DNA of 64,000 nucleotides from Desulfosporosinus meridiei DSM 13257 (GTDB lineage Bacteria > Bacillota > Desulfitobacteriia > Desulfitobacteriales > Desulfitobacteriaceae), in NCBI RefSeq assembly GCF_000231385.2, contig NC_018515.1, positions 1,632,501 through 1,696,500 of the forward strand, in the 5' to 3' direction. Within the stretch, counting starts at the first letter, position 1; every line of letters starts with the position of its first letter. Positions 1 through 11,193 of the stretch are shown piece after piece. The position numbers and the translations under genes are program-made. The notes under the pieces are model-generated. The model made no database searches and was not told the origin of the DNA. It saw nothing but the letters and a program-made list of their open reading frames with translations.

Positions 1-158
1 CATCCTATTGGTCGATTCTCACGAAGAACATCGGTTGAAAGACTTAAGTTCGACGAGAGATCAATAACGAGTCGTAAGACTCACGCCGAGGGATCGGCAA
101 CTCATTGGAAACAGCTGTTGTTTAGTTTTGAGAGACCAGGATGGTAACTCAATATTGT

Positions 159-234
<76 letters not shown>

Positions 235-439
235 TTAAATTGAGTTACAGGAATCCTAAGATCTCAATCATAAAATGCAAGATGGGTTATCTTAGTCACT
301 AGGCTAAAATAATTCCTACATCATGCCAGCATTTTGTATATTGTTTGTTCTTTGAAAACTGCATAGAGAAAACTAGTAAAGTCGAACGAATTCACATCAA
401 TACGGACGTATTGAGTAAACCTAAAAGTAGCGACCAATA

Positions 440-3352
<2,913 letters not shown>

Positions 3353-3454
3353 AATCGAGACGCTAGGTGAGTGGCTCAAATTCTTAGACAATACTAGATA
3401 GACTCTGTGCAGTTTTGAGAGAACAGCAATCGAAAGAAAGCGATATCTCAGACA

Positions 3455-3571
3455 TCTGGTGATTATGCCGGAGGGGTTCCACCCGTTCCCATACCGAACA
3501 CGGAAGTTAAGACCTCCAGGGCCGATGATACTTGGGGCATAGCCCCTGGCAAAGTAGGTTATCGCCAGGTA
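3455..3571 (+). rRNA. 5S ribosomal RNA
   Basis: About 117 nt. Conserved CCCATACCGAACACGGAAGTTAAG lies in the middle, and the terminal stem CTGGTGAT pairs with ATCGCCAG. It follows 23S by about 100 nt in the standard 16S-23S-5S order. Confidence 0.95.
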
Positions 3572-3648
3572 AGACATAGGGACTACTTAGGTAGTTCCTT
3601 TTGTGTCCTTATTACCTAGAAAAAGGTGATATTATCCACCCCAATCCT

Positions 3649-3722
3649 AGGGGATTAGTTTAATGGTAGAACAGCGGTCTCCAAAACCGTCAGTGGGAGT
3701 TCGACTCTCTCATCCCCTGCCA
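3649..3722 (+). tRNA. tRNA-Trp (CCA)
   Basis: Cloverleaf of 74 nt; anticodon loop CTCCAAA gives CCA; acceptor AGGGGAT pairs with ATCCCCT; CCA encoded. First of a tRNA run downstream of 5S. Confidence 0.95.
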
Positions 3723-3732
3723 ATTCTTATCT

Positions 3733-3808
3733 GGCCCGTTGGTCAAGCGGTCTAAGACACCGCCCTTTCACGGCGGTTACACGGGTTCGAATCCCGTACG
3801 GGTCACCA
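3733..3808 (+). tRNA. tRNA-Glu (TTC)
   Basis: Cloverleaf of 76 nt; anticodon loop CTTTCAC gives TTC; CCA encoded. Ten bases after tRNA-Trp. Confidence 0.95.
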
Positions 3809-3814
3809 ATTTAT

Positions 3815-3890
<76 letters not shown>

Positions 3891-3895
3891 ATCCT

Positions 3896-3971
3896 GGCCC
3901 CGTGGTGTAGTGGTTAACATGCCTGCCTGTCACGCAGGAGATCGTCGGTTCAAGTCCGATCGGGGTCGCCA
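3896..3971 (+). tRNA. tRNA-Asp (GTC)
   Basis: Cloverleaf of 76 nt; anticodon loop CTGTCAC gives GTC; CCA encoded. Confidence 0.95.
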
Positions 3972-3979
3972 TCATACTT

Positions 3980-4068
3980 GGAGGGGTGTTCGAGTGGTTT
4001 AAGGAGCTGGTCTAGAAAACCAGTGACTCCGCAAGGGGCCGTGGGTTCGAATCCCACCCCCTCCGCCA
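3980..4068 (+). tRNA. tRNA-Ser with anticodon AGA
   Basis: An 89-nt class II tRNA with a long variable arm and encoded CCA. The anticodon stem CTGGT/ACCAG (4007-4011, 4019-4023) encloses loop CTAGAAA, so the anticodon at 4014-4016 is AGA. The body resembles bacterial tRNA-Ser(GGA). A serine tRNA with A at position 34 is unusual in bacteria, where GGA normally reads UCU and UCC. A34 might be deaminated to inosine, or this may be an extra copy. Confidence 0.85.
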
Positions 4069-4173
4069 AAAAAAGCAAATAATAGGGTGGGATTCGAACG
4101 GGCGGATAAAGAAAAGCCGACCTTTGGGAGGGTTTTCCCGCCCCGGCGTGATAGTGAGCGAAAGCGAGCGGAG

Positions 4174-4194
4174 CGAATCCCACCCCCTCCGCCA
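4174..4194 (+). repeat. Duplicate of the tRNA-Ser 3' end
   Basis: These 21 bases repeat the last 21 bases of tRNA-Ser (4048-4068) exactly, starting CGAATCCC and ending CTCCGCCA, 126 bp downstream. The intervening DNA (4069-4173) also holds an inverted partial copy (GGTGGGATTCGAACG near 4087). A short direct repeat of a tRNA 3' end is what a deleted integrative element or tRNA-tRNA recombination leaves behind. Confidence 0.8.
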
Positions 4195-4206
4195 GCATTT
4201 ATATTT

Positions 4207-4248
4207 GCCTTGGTAGCTCAATCGATAGAGAAGCGGATTGAAAATCTT
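4207..4248 (+). pseudogene. Truncated tRNA-Phe-like fragment
   Basis: Starts GCCTTGGTAGCTCAATCG and continues through a D-arm into an anticodon region GATTGAAAATC, as in tRNA-Phe (GAA). It stops before the variable and T arms and runs into unrelated sequence. The acceptor stem has no 3' partner, so it cannot fold as a tRNA. I infer a remnant from recombination in the tRNA cluster. Confidence 0.55.
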
Positions 4249-4258
4249 AATAACAAAT

Positions 4259-4333
<75 letters not shown>

Positions 4334-4341
4334 ATTCATTT

Positions 4342-4429
4342 GCCGATGTGGCGTAACTGGCAGACGCACGGGACTTAAAATCCCGCGGACTTAACATCCG
4401 TACCGGTTCGATTCCGGTCATCGGCACCA
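4342..4429 (+). tRNA. tRNA-Leu (TAA)
   Basis: An 88-nt class II tRNA with a long variable arm; anticodon loop CTTAAAA gives TAA; acceptor GCCGATG pairs with CATCGGC; CCA encoded. Last tRNA of the cluster. Confidence 0.93.
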
Positions 4430-4595
4430 TGACATCTAACCCCGCTACATACAACCTGATGCAAGTACAGTTGGAGTTTGGATTCGAGTTCTTAAAATTC
4501 CAATTATAGCTTCAGACAAATATTATGCACCTCATTGATTGCCTTTTTCTTTGAATAATATAAGTATGCCCTTAGTTCATTAATGAGGTCTCCAT

Positions 4596-4654
4596 GTTAC
4601 TAATAGAGAGCGCTCATCAGCTTTAAAAGCTGATGAGCGCTCTCTATTAGTAAC
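4596..4654. terminator. 29-bp perfect palindrome between tRNAs and sigK
   Basis: Two perfect 29-base arms (4596-4624 and 4626-4654) around a single A. It lies between the rightward tRNA cluster and the leftward sigK gene, so it could end transcription from both sides. The stem is far longer than a usual terminator and has no long T run. Confidence 0.6.
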
Positions 4655-4664
4655 TTACTCTCTC

Positions 4665-5405
4665 TTACTCACTCTCCTTCATTGCTTTGATTAATAAGTG
4701 AATAGCTTTCTTTTCTAACCTTGAAACATAGGAACGTGATATTTTAAGTGTATCGGCCACTTCTTGTTGAGAGCATTCCTGGCTGTTCATCAGACCATAT
4801 CTCATTTCAATGACTTGCCGGCAAAGAATTGGTAATGTTTTGACCTTTTCCAGTAGAAATTTGTGATCCTCCTCATTGATGATTTGATCAGGAATCGGGC
4901 AAATATCTGCTTCTAGGTTGTCAATAATAATTAGTTCATTCCCGCTATCATCTTCCCCGATGGGCGTAAAAAGAGAGGTTTCGGATTTTCCGCGCCCTCT
5001 ACGGTAGTGCATTAGAATCTCGTTTGTAATGCAGCGTGTTGCGTAGGAACTAAGCTTGACTCCAACCGCAGGTTTGAATGTATCAATTGCTTTAATTAGG
5101 CCAATTAGTCCTATGGAAAAAAGATCTTCATTATTTTCTTCGAATTTGTTAGCAGTAAATGCTACTAGACGTAAATTGTGTTCAATCAGCATGTTTCGGG
5201 CATGTTCAGCCTGAATGACTGTATCTATCGGTACCACATTGGAGTTGGAGTTAGCACGACCACGCAGTAAAATTTCAAAGTAACGTGATTCATCCTCTTT
5301 ACTGAGCGGTTTTGGAAGGGATTTATTATTAATATATGAAACGAGAAAAGTCATCCCTTTAAGGACAGAGAGGGTAAAACCAGTAAGGTAAAATTCCATT
5401 AACAT
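4665..5405 (-). CDS. sigK: RNA polymerase sporulation sigma factor SigK-like
   Basis: A 246-residue sigma70-family protein. It directs RNA polymerase to late mother-cell genes if it is SigK. The conserved region 2 stretch HARNMLIEHNLRLVA and the segment ISIGLIGLIKAID are present, and a region 4 helix-turn-helix (EVADTLKISRSYVSRLEKKA) closes the protein. The segment FLVSYINN near the N-terminus resembles the SigK pro-region. About 15 extra residues (ANSNSNVVPIDTVIQA) sit before HARN, compared with my memory of B. subtilis SigK. The ATG at 5405 is preferred over the upstream GTG because AGGAG lies 8 bases before it. It is uninterrupted, so no skin element splits it. SigE-like alternatives are less likely. 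Confidence 0.85.
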   Translation of the reverse strand: MLMEFYLTGFTLSVLKGMTFLVSYINNKSLPKPLSKEDESRYFEILLRGRANSNSNVVPIDTVIQAEHARNMLIEHNLRLVAFTANKFEENNEDLFSIGLIGLIKAIDTFKPAVGVKLSSYATRCITNEILMHYRRGRGKSETSLFTPIGEDDSGNELIIIDNLEADICPIPDQIINEEDHKFLLEKVKTLPILCRQVIEMRYGLMNSQECSQQEVADTLKISRSYVSRLEKKAIHLLIKAMKESE

Positions 5406-5493
5406 CAGTTTCACTCCTTTCGCATTGTTTTATAGTATGCGAAAGAAGAGAGGTAGGTGATTTATACTATAATATACATTTAATGGCAAACGA

Positions 5494-6042
5494 TCATCGA
5501 GTGTACCGACCCTGATAGCCGGGGAAGTCGTCTAATTCTTTGGTTGAAAGAAGAGTAAATCCCATTTTAATCCAAAATTCTCGTGCCTCAACAACAGATC
5601 CCAGGATAATGTATTTGAAACCCAACTCACTGACCAAATCTTTAAGCCAATTGATACAGATTGTTCCAATTCCCATTCTTCTAAAGTGTAAAGGCAATGA
5701 TAATCGATCTACGTAAATTCCTTGCTTTGCATTACAAAAATGAAGCCAGAGCTGTGTATTGTCTTTTTCGCTCAGATTATCAAAACTCACGCTATCAGTC
5801 TCGCAAGTTATCGTTTCAAATTTTAGGCTGTGGGTTAGGACTAAGGAGTCTCTCAACATTTCTACCCAAGATAGAACATTCTGGTAAAACAAAACCATGT
5901 TTTGATTTCTCGCTTTAGTAATCAAAGGTTTATAAACGAAAATCCCAGTATCCTTAGGGCTGGTGCAAAAGAAATTGTTTGAGAAAGTGTTAGAAATATA
6001 ATTAAACCCATTCTTATTTTTCTCACTATCAACGAGCGACAT
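5494..6042 (-). CDS. GNAT-family N-acetyltransferase domain protein
   Basis: A 182-residue protein whose C-terminal half carries a GNAT fold signature: LPLHFRRMGIGTICINWL fits the acetyl-CoA pyrophosphate-binding motif, followed by a strand (YIILGSVV) and AREFWIKMGF, typical of motif B. The first 90 residues show no known domain. Acetyl transfer from acetyl-CoA is expected, but the acceptor is unknown. GAGGAG lies about 10 bases upstream of the ATG. It is monocistronic, leftward, upstream of sigK and probably separately expressed. Confidence 0.65.
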   Translation of the reverse strand: MSLVDSEKNKNGFNYISNTFSNNFFCTSPKDTGIFVYKPLITKARNQNMVLFYQNVLSWVEMLRDSLVLTHSLKFETITCETDSVSFDNLSEKDNTQLWLHFCNAKQGIYVDRLSLPLHFRRMGIGTICINWLKDLVSELGFKYIILGSVVEAREFWIKMGFTLLSTKELDDFPGYQGRYTR

Positions 6043-6556
6043 TATAAAACAACTCCTCTCAAATTGAGAATACTTGGTGTTAAAAACAGCATATGTATAG
6101 TTGGGACGATAATTTACAGAATATTATGCAAACTAATTGGGTAAAAACTTTGATTGTCGTTAGTTTCTTCAGTTTCTCCATAGTTTCAGTGACATCAAAC
6201 TTCTAAGTGATTTATCTCCATATCCATAAATGTAAATGATAATAAATATCATTTACATTTTGCCTGAAGTATTGTAGAATTAAGTTATTGAAATAGTGAT
6301 TCAGATAAAGTATTAGGAGAATACGAAATTTTAAAGCGTAGTAATTTGTCGCTGAAAATGGCTCAATCACGGAATTACACTAGACTAAGCACTCGGTTTT
6401 TTAGATGCCCATTATTAACTCAAGAAAGTCGCATTAGTAATCCTAATAGGAAAGAAAGTTCAATACAGCAGAATAGTAGGGGATTGAAGCTTAATTCAAT
6501 TGATAACCAAATTCAATTTTAAGCTGTTTTATTCTAAAAAGAGAGGATTGTTGTTA
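6043..6556. other. Intergenic region with a Fur-like palindrome
   Basis: About 500 AT-rich bases with no convincing gene. At 6231-6257 there is a perfect inverted repeat TGTAAATGATA-N5-TATCATTTACA. It resembles Fur-type boxes (GATAAT-rich dyads), but no iron gene lies next to it. Confidence 0.4.
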
Positions 6557-6724
6557 ATGAAAGTAATTTCAACTACTAACAAAACCTTTGTGTCGATTAG
6601 CTCAAATGACTTCTGGAGAGAGGGGCAGTGGTTAAGATACTGGGAGGATAGAATAAAGGAATATGATGTAGCTGTGCAACAGGATGGACTTACCAAAAGA
6701 ACTGTTGATACTGATGAGCGCTAG
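6557..6724 (+). CDS. Small hypothetical protein, 55 residues
   Basis: Not recognised. The ATG at 6557 has a weak GAGG about 10 bases before it; the reading frame is open further upstream, but no better start is seen. The product is polar with no membrane segment and two tryptophan-rich stretches (FWREGQWLRYWEDR). It is 33 bp upstream of the DUF3793 gene and could share its transcript. It may not be real. Confidence 0.4.
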   Translation: MKVISTTNKTFVSISSNDFWREGQWLRYWEDRIKEYDVAVQQDGLTKRTVDTDER

Positions 6725-6757
6725 AGTCAAAGGATCACAGAAAGAGGTGGTCTGTTC

Positions 6758-7363
6758 ATGAACTTTATGAGTCTACGGCGTAGTATTATGGACGACAAGA
6801 GTTATCTATACATATCCATAGCTTACTGGGCGGCACCAACCATTGCTAAGCAGAAACCATCTTCACTAATAGCTTTCTCACATGATAGTCGTGATCTTTA
6901 CAGTCTTTGGGAGTCCCATAAGCAAGAAATCACGGAAAAACTACAGCTAGAGTACTTTGAGATTCGTAAATGCCCTCGAAGAGTGCTAGTGATTTTTTTG
7001 GATAGGACACTATTAATAAAAACTCTATCAGTATATAAAAATAAGAAGTTTCTTATGGCTATTGGATATCCTAGAAAATTAATCTTGGATGAATATCTAG
7101 TATTACTAAAAAGACATTTTCAAATATCTTGTCCTCACGAAGTGGGTATCTTTCTGGGCATACCTTTAGAAGATGTTCTTGGATTTATAAAATTCAAAGG
7201 TAAAGAATGCCTTCTTAACAGCTATTGGAAGGTATATCATAATCTCGAAGAGGCTAAAACAATTTTTGCTGCTTATGATAAGGCCAGAGTTGAGGCGATT
7301 TCGTCACTTTCATTTTTGGAGTACTCAAGTCCCGTCAATGAAAACCTAATTAGTACGGCTTAA
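6758..7363 (+). CDS. DUF3793 family protein
   Basis: A 201-residue protein. The C-terminal stretch HEVGIFLGIPLEDVLGFIKFKG followed by YWKVYHNLEEAKTIFAAYDKA is the hallmark of DUF3793, a clostridial family of unknown function that is often near iron or redox genes. No signal peptide or transmembrane segment is seen. GAGGTGG lies upstream of the ATG. The rest of the protein (residues 1-110) matches the family only loosely. No function can be assigned. Confidence 0.7.
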   Translation: MNFMSLRRSIMDDKSYLYISIAYWAAPTIAKQKPSSLIAFSHDSRDLYSLWESHKQEITEKLQLEYFEIRKCPRRVLVIFLDRTLLIKTLSVYKNKKFLMAIGYPRKLILDEYLVLLKRHFQISCPHEVGIFLGIPLEDVLGFIKFKGKECLLNSYWKVYHNLEEAKTIFAAYDKARVEAISSLSFLEYSSPVNENLISTA

Positions 7364-7809
7364 TAGTAATTGGGTACTATATAAATCTAAAGATACATGA
7401 ATCTGGGTGGTTGAAGAGGCTATCACCAAGACAGTGAAGAGGGAAATATCTTACTCCGATATAAAAAATATTTTTTATATCTAGTTTTTACCATAGTAAT
7501 ATGGTAGTATAAATATCGTAGCGTTCATTAATTGCCTAACTGTTTATCCGGTAGTTGTCGATTAATGGAAGAGTTTTCGTAATAGCACCATTAAAAATGG
7601 TAGCATTAGCAGCGTGGACTTGTAGTATAGTAGAGTGAGTAGTTAAGTTGTTTTCTATAGGTAGGATTGTAGGACGGTAGGAAATAAGGATGTGGTTTAT
7701 ACTCTATCTCTGTCTATTTATGGACGGGCAAGGGTGTTTTCGCAATTTTTAACTCCTATTTTTAGGAGTTTTTTATTTTTTAATCATTATTAAAAAGGAG
7801 AGATTGTTT
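7364..7809 (+). promoter_or_regulatory. Long leader with terminator-like hairpin before the TRAP operon
   Basis: About 440 bases without a gene. It contains two small hairpins: ACCAT around 7490 with ATGGT around 7500, and ACCATT-AAAA-ATGGT near 7588. A terminator-type stem AACTCC/GGAGTT followed by T-rich sequence at about 7750-7780 sits some 30 bases before the dctP start. This arrangement suggests attenuation or a riboswitch, but I recognise no known aptamer. Confidence 0.4.
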
Positions 7810-8901
7810 GTGAAAAAGGGGCTATGGAAATCACTTAAACAAAAGTCATTAGGAAGAGGACTTTTACTCGGGGCGATGGTGCTAAACTTACTTTTTGTTT
7901 CGGGATGCGGACAGAGTGCATCTGCTCCGACTGATACGAAATCTCAATCAGTGGAGTTAAAATTGGCCCATTTCTTCCCTGCTACTCACCCGGCTGAGAA
8001 AGAATTAATTCAGCCTTGGGCAAAGGCGATTGAGAGTGCGACTGAGGGCAGAGTAAAAATCACCAGTTATCCAGGACAGACGCTTTCCCAGGCCGATGCC
8101 ACTTATGACGGGGTTATTAATGGAATTTCAGATATGGGCCTTTCTTGTTTTTCATACACGCGAGGTAATTTTCCGGTGTTGGAGGTATTTGAACTGCCCG
8201 GTATTAAGTATGTGAATTCTAAGGCTGCCAGTAAAGTTGCCTGGGAAGGGATCAAACAAATTAATCCAAAGGAGGTTCAGGATACCAAACTAATGATGGT
8301 ATTTACAACAGGCCCTGGGGATCTATATACAAAAGAACCTGTACGTGGTCTCAAGGATTTAAAAGGGTTAGAGATTAGGGCTACTGGCCTTAGTGCCAAA
8401 AGTCTGGCTGCTCTTGGAGCGTCTCCGGTAGCAATGGCTCAATCTGAAGCCTACGAATCATTGTCAAAAGGTGTAGTTAAGGGGAATCTAGGTCCAATCG
8501 AGGTTCTACAGGGCTGGAAACAGGCAGAAGTCACAAAGTATCTAACGTTGACACCATTTTTATACAATAATTTATTCTATATTACCATGAACCTCGACAA
8601 ATGGAATTCTCTTACCCCGGAAGATCAGAAAGCAATTGAAGCTGTTAATGAGAAGTTCTTTAACGAAGTTGCCATGGGTTTATGGGACAAACAGAATGAA
8701 GCAGCTTTAAAGTATGCGGTGGATGAAAAAGGAATGGAAGTTATTAATCTGTCTCAAGAAGAGCAGGAACAATGGATGAGCTTGGTTAAGCCAATTCAGG
8801 ACGAGTTTATAGCTCAAATGAAACAAAAGGGGCAGAACGGTCAAGAAATTTTGGATAAAGTGAAAAGTCTTGCAGATCAATACAACAAGGAGTTTCAGTA
8901 A
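7810..8901 (+). CDS. dctP: TRAP transporter solute-binding lipoprotein DctP
   Basis: A 363-residue extracytoplasmic binding protein of a tripartite ATP-independent periplasmic (TRAP) transporter. The N-terminus has a signal peptide ending in a lipobox (LFVSGC), so it is anchored to the outer membrane leaflet by lipidation. The segment ELKLAHFFPATHPAEK and the later GLKGLEIRATG-type stretch (residues about 190-200) are typical of the DctP fold. The substrate is probably an organic acid but cannot be read from sequence. GTG at 7810 is preferred over TTG at 7804 by spacing from AAGGAG. First gene of dctPQM. Confidence 0.9.
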   Translation: MKKGLWKSLKQKSLGRGLLLGAMVLNLLFVSGCGQSASAPTDTKSQSVELKLAHFFPATHPAEKELIQPWAKAIESATEGRVKITSYPGQTLSQADATYDGVINGISDMGLSCFSYTRGNFPVLEVFELPGIKYVNSKAASKVAWEGIKQINPKEVQDTKLMMVFTTGPGDLYTKEPVRGLKDLKGLEIRATGLSAKSLAALGASPVAMAQSEAYESLSKGVVKGNLGPIEVLQGWKQAEVTKYLTLTPFLYNNLFYITMNLDKWNSLTPEDQKAIEAVNEKFFNEVAMGLWDKQNEAALKYAVDEKGMEVINLSQEEQEQWMSLVKPIQDEFIAQMKQKGQNGQEILDKVKSLADQYNKEFQ

Positions 8902-8920
8902 TCCTAGGAGGAATTAAGAG

Positions 8921-9430
8921 TTGAAATTTACTGACCTGGTAAAAGGAGTAAGCAGCATCTTGGACAAATTTGCACCCCTGTGCATTTTTTTTGTAATGCT
9001 GTTGATTGTAGCAAATATATTTTTAAGGACAGTTTTGAACCATCCAATTTTGGGAACCTATGAGTTGGTAGGCTTTTTAACCGCTGTGGGTGTGGCCTTG
9101 GCCTTAGCGCACTGTGCTTTCAAAGATGGACAGATTGCAGTTAGCTTGATCATGGAACGTTTCTCTAATAAATGCCAAGCTATGGTTTCTTTTTTCGTTA
9201 ACCTTGCTTCTTTAGGGTTATGGGCTGCCGTTGTCTGGTCGTTAGGTGAATTAGCGCAGACTATGAAGATTAAAGGGCTCGTTTCGCCCTCAGCTGAAAT
9301 ACCTGTTTACCCATTTATCTATTTAATTGCTATAGGCTTATTGGGGCTTTGTCTAGTGCTATTAAATAAGTCAGTGATATCCTTCCGACAAATTCTGGGA
9401 AATGACTCAGCAAAGAAGGTGGCACGATGA
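8921..9430 (+). CDS. dctQ: TRAP transporter small permease DctQ
   Basis: A 169-residue membrane protein with four hydrophobic segments, the size and layout of TRAP small subunits (DctQ). It couples the binding protein to the large permease. TTG start preceded by AGGAGG with good spacing, 19 bp after dctP. The final four bases overlap the start of dctM, consistent with translational coupling. Confidence 0.88.
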   Translation: MKFTDLVKGVSSILDKFAPLCIFFVMLLIVANIFLRTVLNHPILGTYELVGFLTAVGVALALAHCAFKDGQIAVSLIMERFSNKCQAMVSFFVNLASLGLWAAVVWSLGELAQTMKIKGLVSPSAEIPVYPFIYLIAIGLLGLCLVLLNKSVISFRQILGNDSAKKVAR

Positions 9431-10737
9431 GCATATTCTTAGTTGGGTTAATTGGAATCGCTGTTTTCTTTGGTCTGGTGATGGCACGTATGCCTATTGC
9501 CTATGCCATGGCGCTGGTGGGTTTTGGAGGATTTAGTTACCTTACTTCGGTGCCTGCAGCTATGGATATGTTGGCTAAAGAACTATATAATACCTTTACC
9601 TCTTATTCACTGAGTGTTATTGTCATGTTTGTCTGGATGGGGTTTCTGGCTTTTTATTCAGGAATTGGCACAAGTCTCTATGTTTTTGCCTATAAAATGA
9701 TCGGACATTTGCCCGGCGGGCTGGCAATTGCTACACAGGCAGCGTGTGCTGTTTTCGGGGCTATTTGCGGCTCTAATACCGCAACAGCGGCAACAATGGC
9801 TGCCATCGCTTTGCCTGAGATGGATAAATATCATTACGATAAGTCATTATCCACAGCTAGTATTGCGGCAGGAGGGGTCTTAGGGATACTGATCCCTCCA
9901 AGCGTTATATTTATTTTATATGGAACCGCCACGGAACAGTCTGTGGGTAAGCTTTTTATGGCCGGAATTATTCCCGGAATCCTTCTGACGGTTTTAAACA
10001 TGGGTATGATTTATATTCTCACCTTGCGTAACCCAAGTTTGGGGCCGGCTGGCTCCAAGTCGACTTGGAGAGAACGCGTTCGTTCTTTGCGGGGAGGTCT
10101 GGGTGAAGCCCTTGCTGTGTTTGTACTTTCCATTGGCGGCTTATTCGCAGGCTGGTTTACCCCTACTGAGGCGGGAGCGGTAGGTGCGGGAGGAATACTC
10201 ATTATCAGCCTATTGGAAAAACGTCTTAGTTGGGAAAATCTAAAAAAGTCCTTATATGATACAACACGAACTAGTGCCATGATCATGCTTATGCTTGCCG
10301 GGGCGGTTATGTTTGGTCGCTTTATGGCAATTAGCAGGGTACCCTTTGAACTGGCTAATTGGGTAGGATCTCTACCCCTGCCCTCATTTGCCATTATGGG
10401 CATGATTCTCTTAATTTATCTTATTCTGGGATGCTTTATTGATGCCCTAGCGTTAATTTTGCTGACTATCCCAATATTCTTCCCCGTAGTTGTTAATACC
10501 TTGGGGTATGATCCAATTTGGTTTGGGGTAGTTGTAGTACTGGTTGTAGGGATGGGGGTTATTACTCCTCCCGTTGGGATGAATGTTTATATAATTAAAG
10601 GGATAGCGCCAGAGATTCCGTTAGAAACAATTTTTAAAGGAGTATGGCCATTCCTATTCACAATTGTTATATGTATAATTCTACTGATGGTTTTCCCGGG
10701 AATTGTTACCTTCTTGCCAGAGCTCATTAAAGGGTAA
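9427..10737 (+). CDS. dctM: TRAP transporter large permease DctM
   Basis: A 436-residue polytopic membrane protein with about 12 hydrophobic stretches. Conserved DctM segments include GGVLGILIPPSVIFILYG and VVVLVVGMGVITPPVGMNVY. It carries out ion-driven uptake of the ligand delivered by DctP. The start overlaps dctQ (ATGA). A strong terminator follows at 10764-10797, so dctPQM is a closed three-gene operon. Confidence 0.92.
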   Translation: MSIFLVGLIGIAVFFGLVMARMPIAYAMALVGFGGFSYLTSVPAAMDMLAKELYNTFTSYSLSVIVMFVWMGFLAFYSGIGTSLYVFAYKMIGHLPGGLAIATQAACAVFGAICGSNTATAATMAAIALPEMDKYHYDKSLSTASIAAGGVLGILIPPSVIFILYGTATEQSVGKLFMAGIIPGILLTVLNMGMIYILTLRNPSLGPAGSKSTWRERVRSLRGGLGEALAVFVLSIGGLFAGWFTPTEAGAVGAGGILIISLLEKRLSWENLKKSLYDTTRTSAMIMLMLAGAVMFGRFMAISRVPFELANWVGSLPLPSFAIMGMILLIYLILGCFIDALALILLTIPIFFPVVVNTLGYDPIWFGVVVVLVVGMGVITPPVGMNVYIIKGIAPEIPLETIFKGVWPFLFTIVICIILLMVFPGIVTFLPELIKG

Positions 10738-10763
10738 GAAAAAATCAATAGCTTGTATTTTGG

Positions 10764-10797
10764 GTTGACCGCTATATATTAGGTCAACCTTTTTTTA
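10764..10797 (+). terminator. Intrinsic terminator after dctPQM
   Basis: Stem GGTTGACC/GGTCAACC with an 11-nt loop, followed by seven T. Confidence 0.9.
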
Positions 10798-10852
10798 TTT
10801 ATCAGAAAATTTTACTTTTCGTCGCATATTCTTCAACGTCTAAAAACTGTGT

Positions 10853-10918
10853 TGCATGAAGGTTTAACACGTGCAAAGACAGTGCTGCAAGAAGGTGTAA
10901 ACACGTGCGAAGACAGTG
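10853..10918 (+). repeat. Two 33-bp near-identical direct repeats, part of a dispersed repeat
   Basis: Units at 10853-10885 and 10886-10918 both follow the pattern TGCA-GAAGGT-TAA-CACGTGC-AAGACAGTG. The same motif, inverted, occurs at 40521-40580, so this is a dispersed noncoding repeat. The rest of the gap between dctM and the HDOD gene (10919-11193) shows no gene. Confidence 0.65.
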
Positions 10919-11193
10919 TCTTCGTCGTAGTCTGAAGGATAAGTGCATCTAAGGCGGTCGCCAGCCAAGTTTTTCTTATCTAAAGTTGATTGGAGGTTCT
11001 AAAAAAAATAGATAAGCATACTTATTCTTAAAAATAACGGCTATAGATAGAAATATTGGTAATTTCCTGACTTAGGGATATAAGTGAGATTTTTGTTGGG
11101 ATGTTGTGGTAAACTATTAATATCGCTAGAGCTCTTAATAGTTTAATTTTTGAACATTTTTTAAATGTATAGTTATCAAAGGGAGGTAGTTAA

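Noticed and set aside
7364-7809. T-box leader before dctP
   Set aside because: The GGUGG-type T-box sequence is missing.
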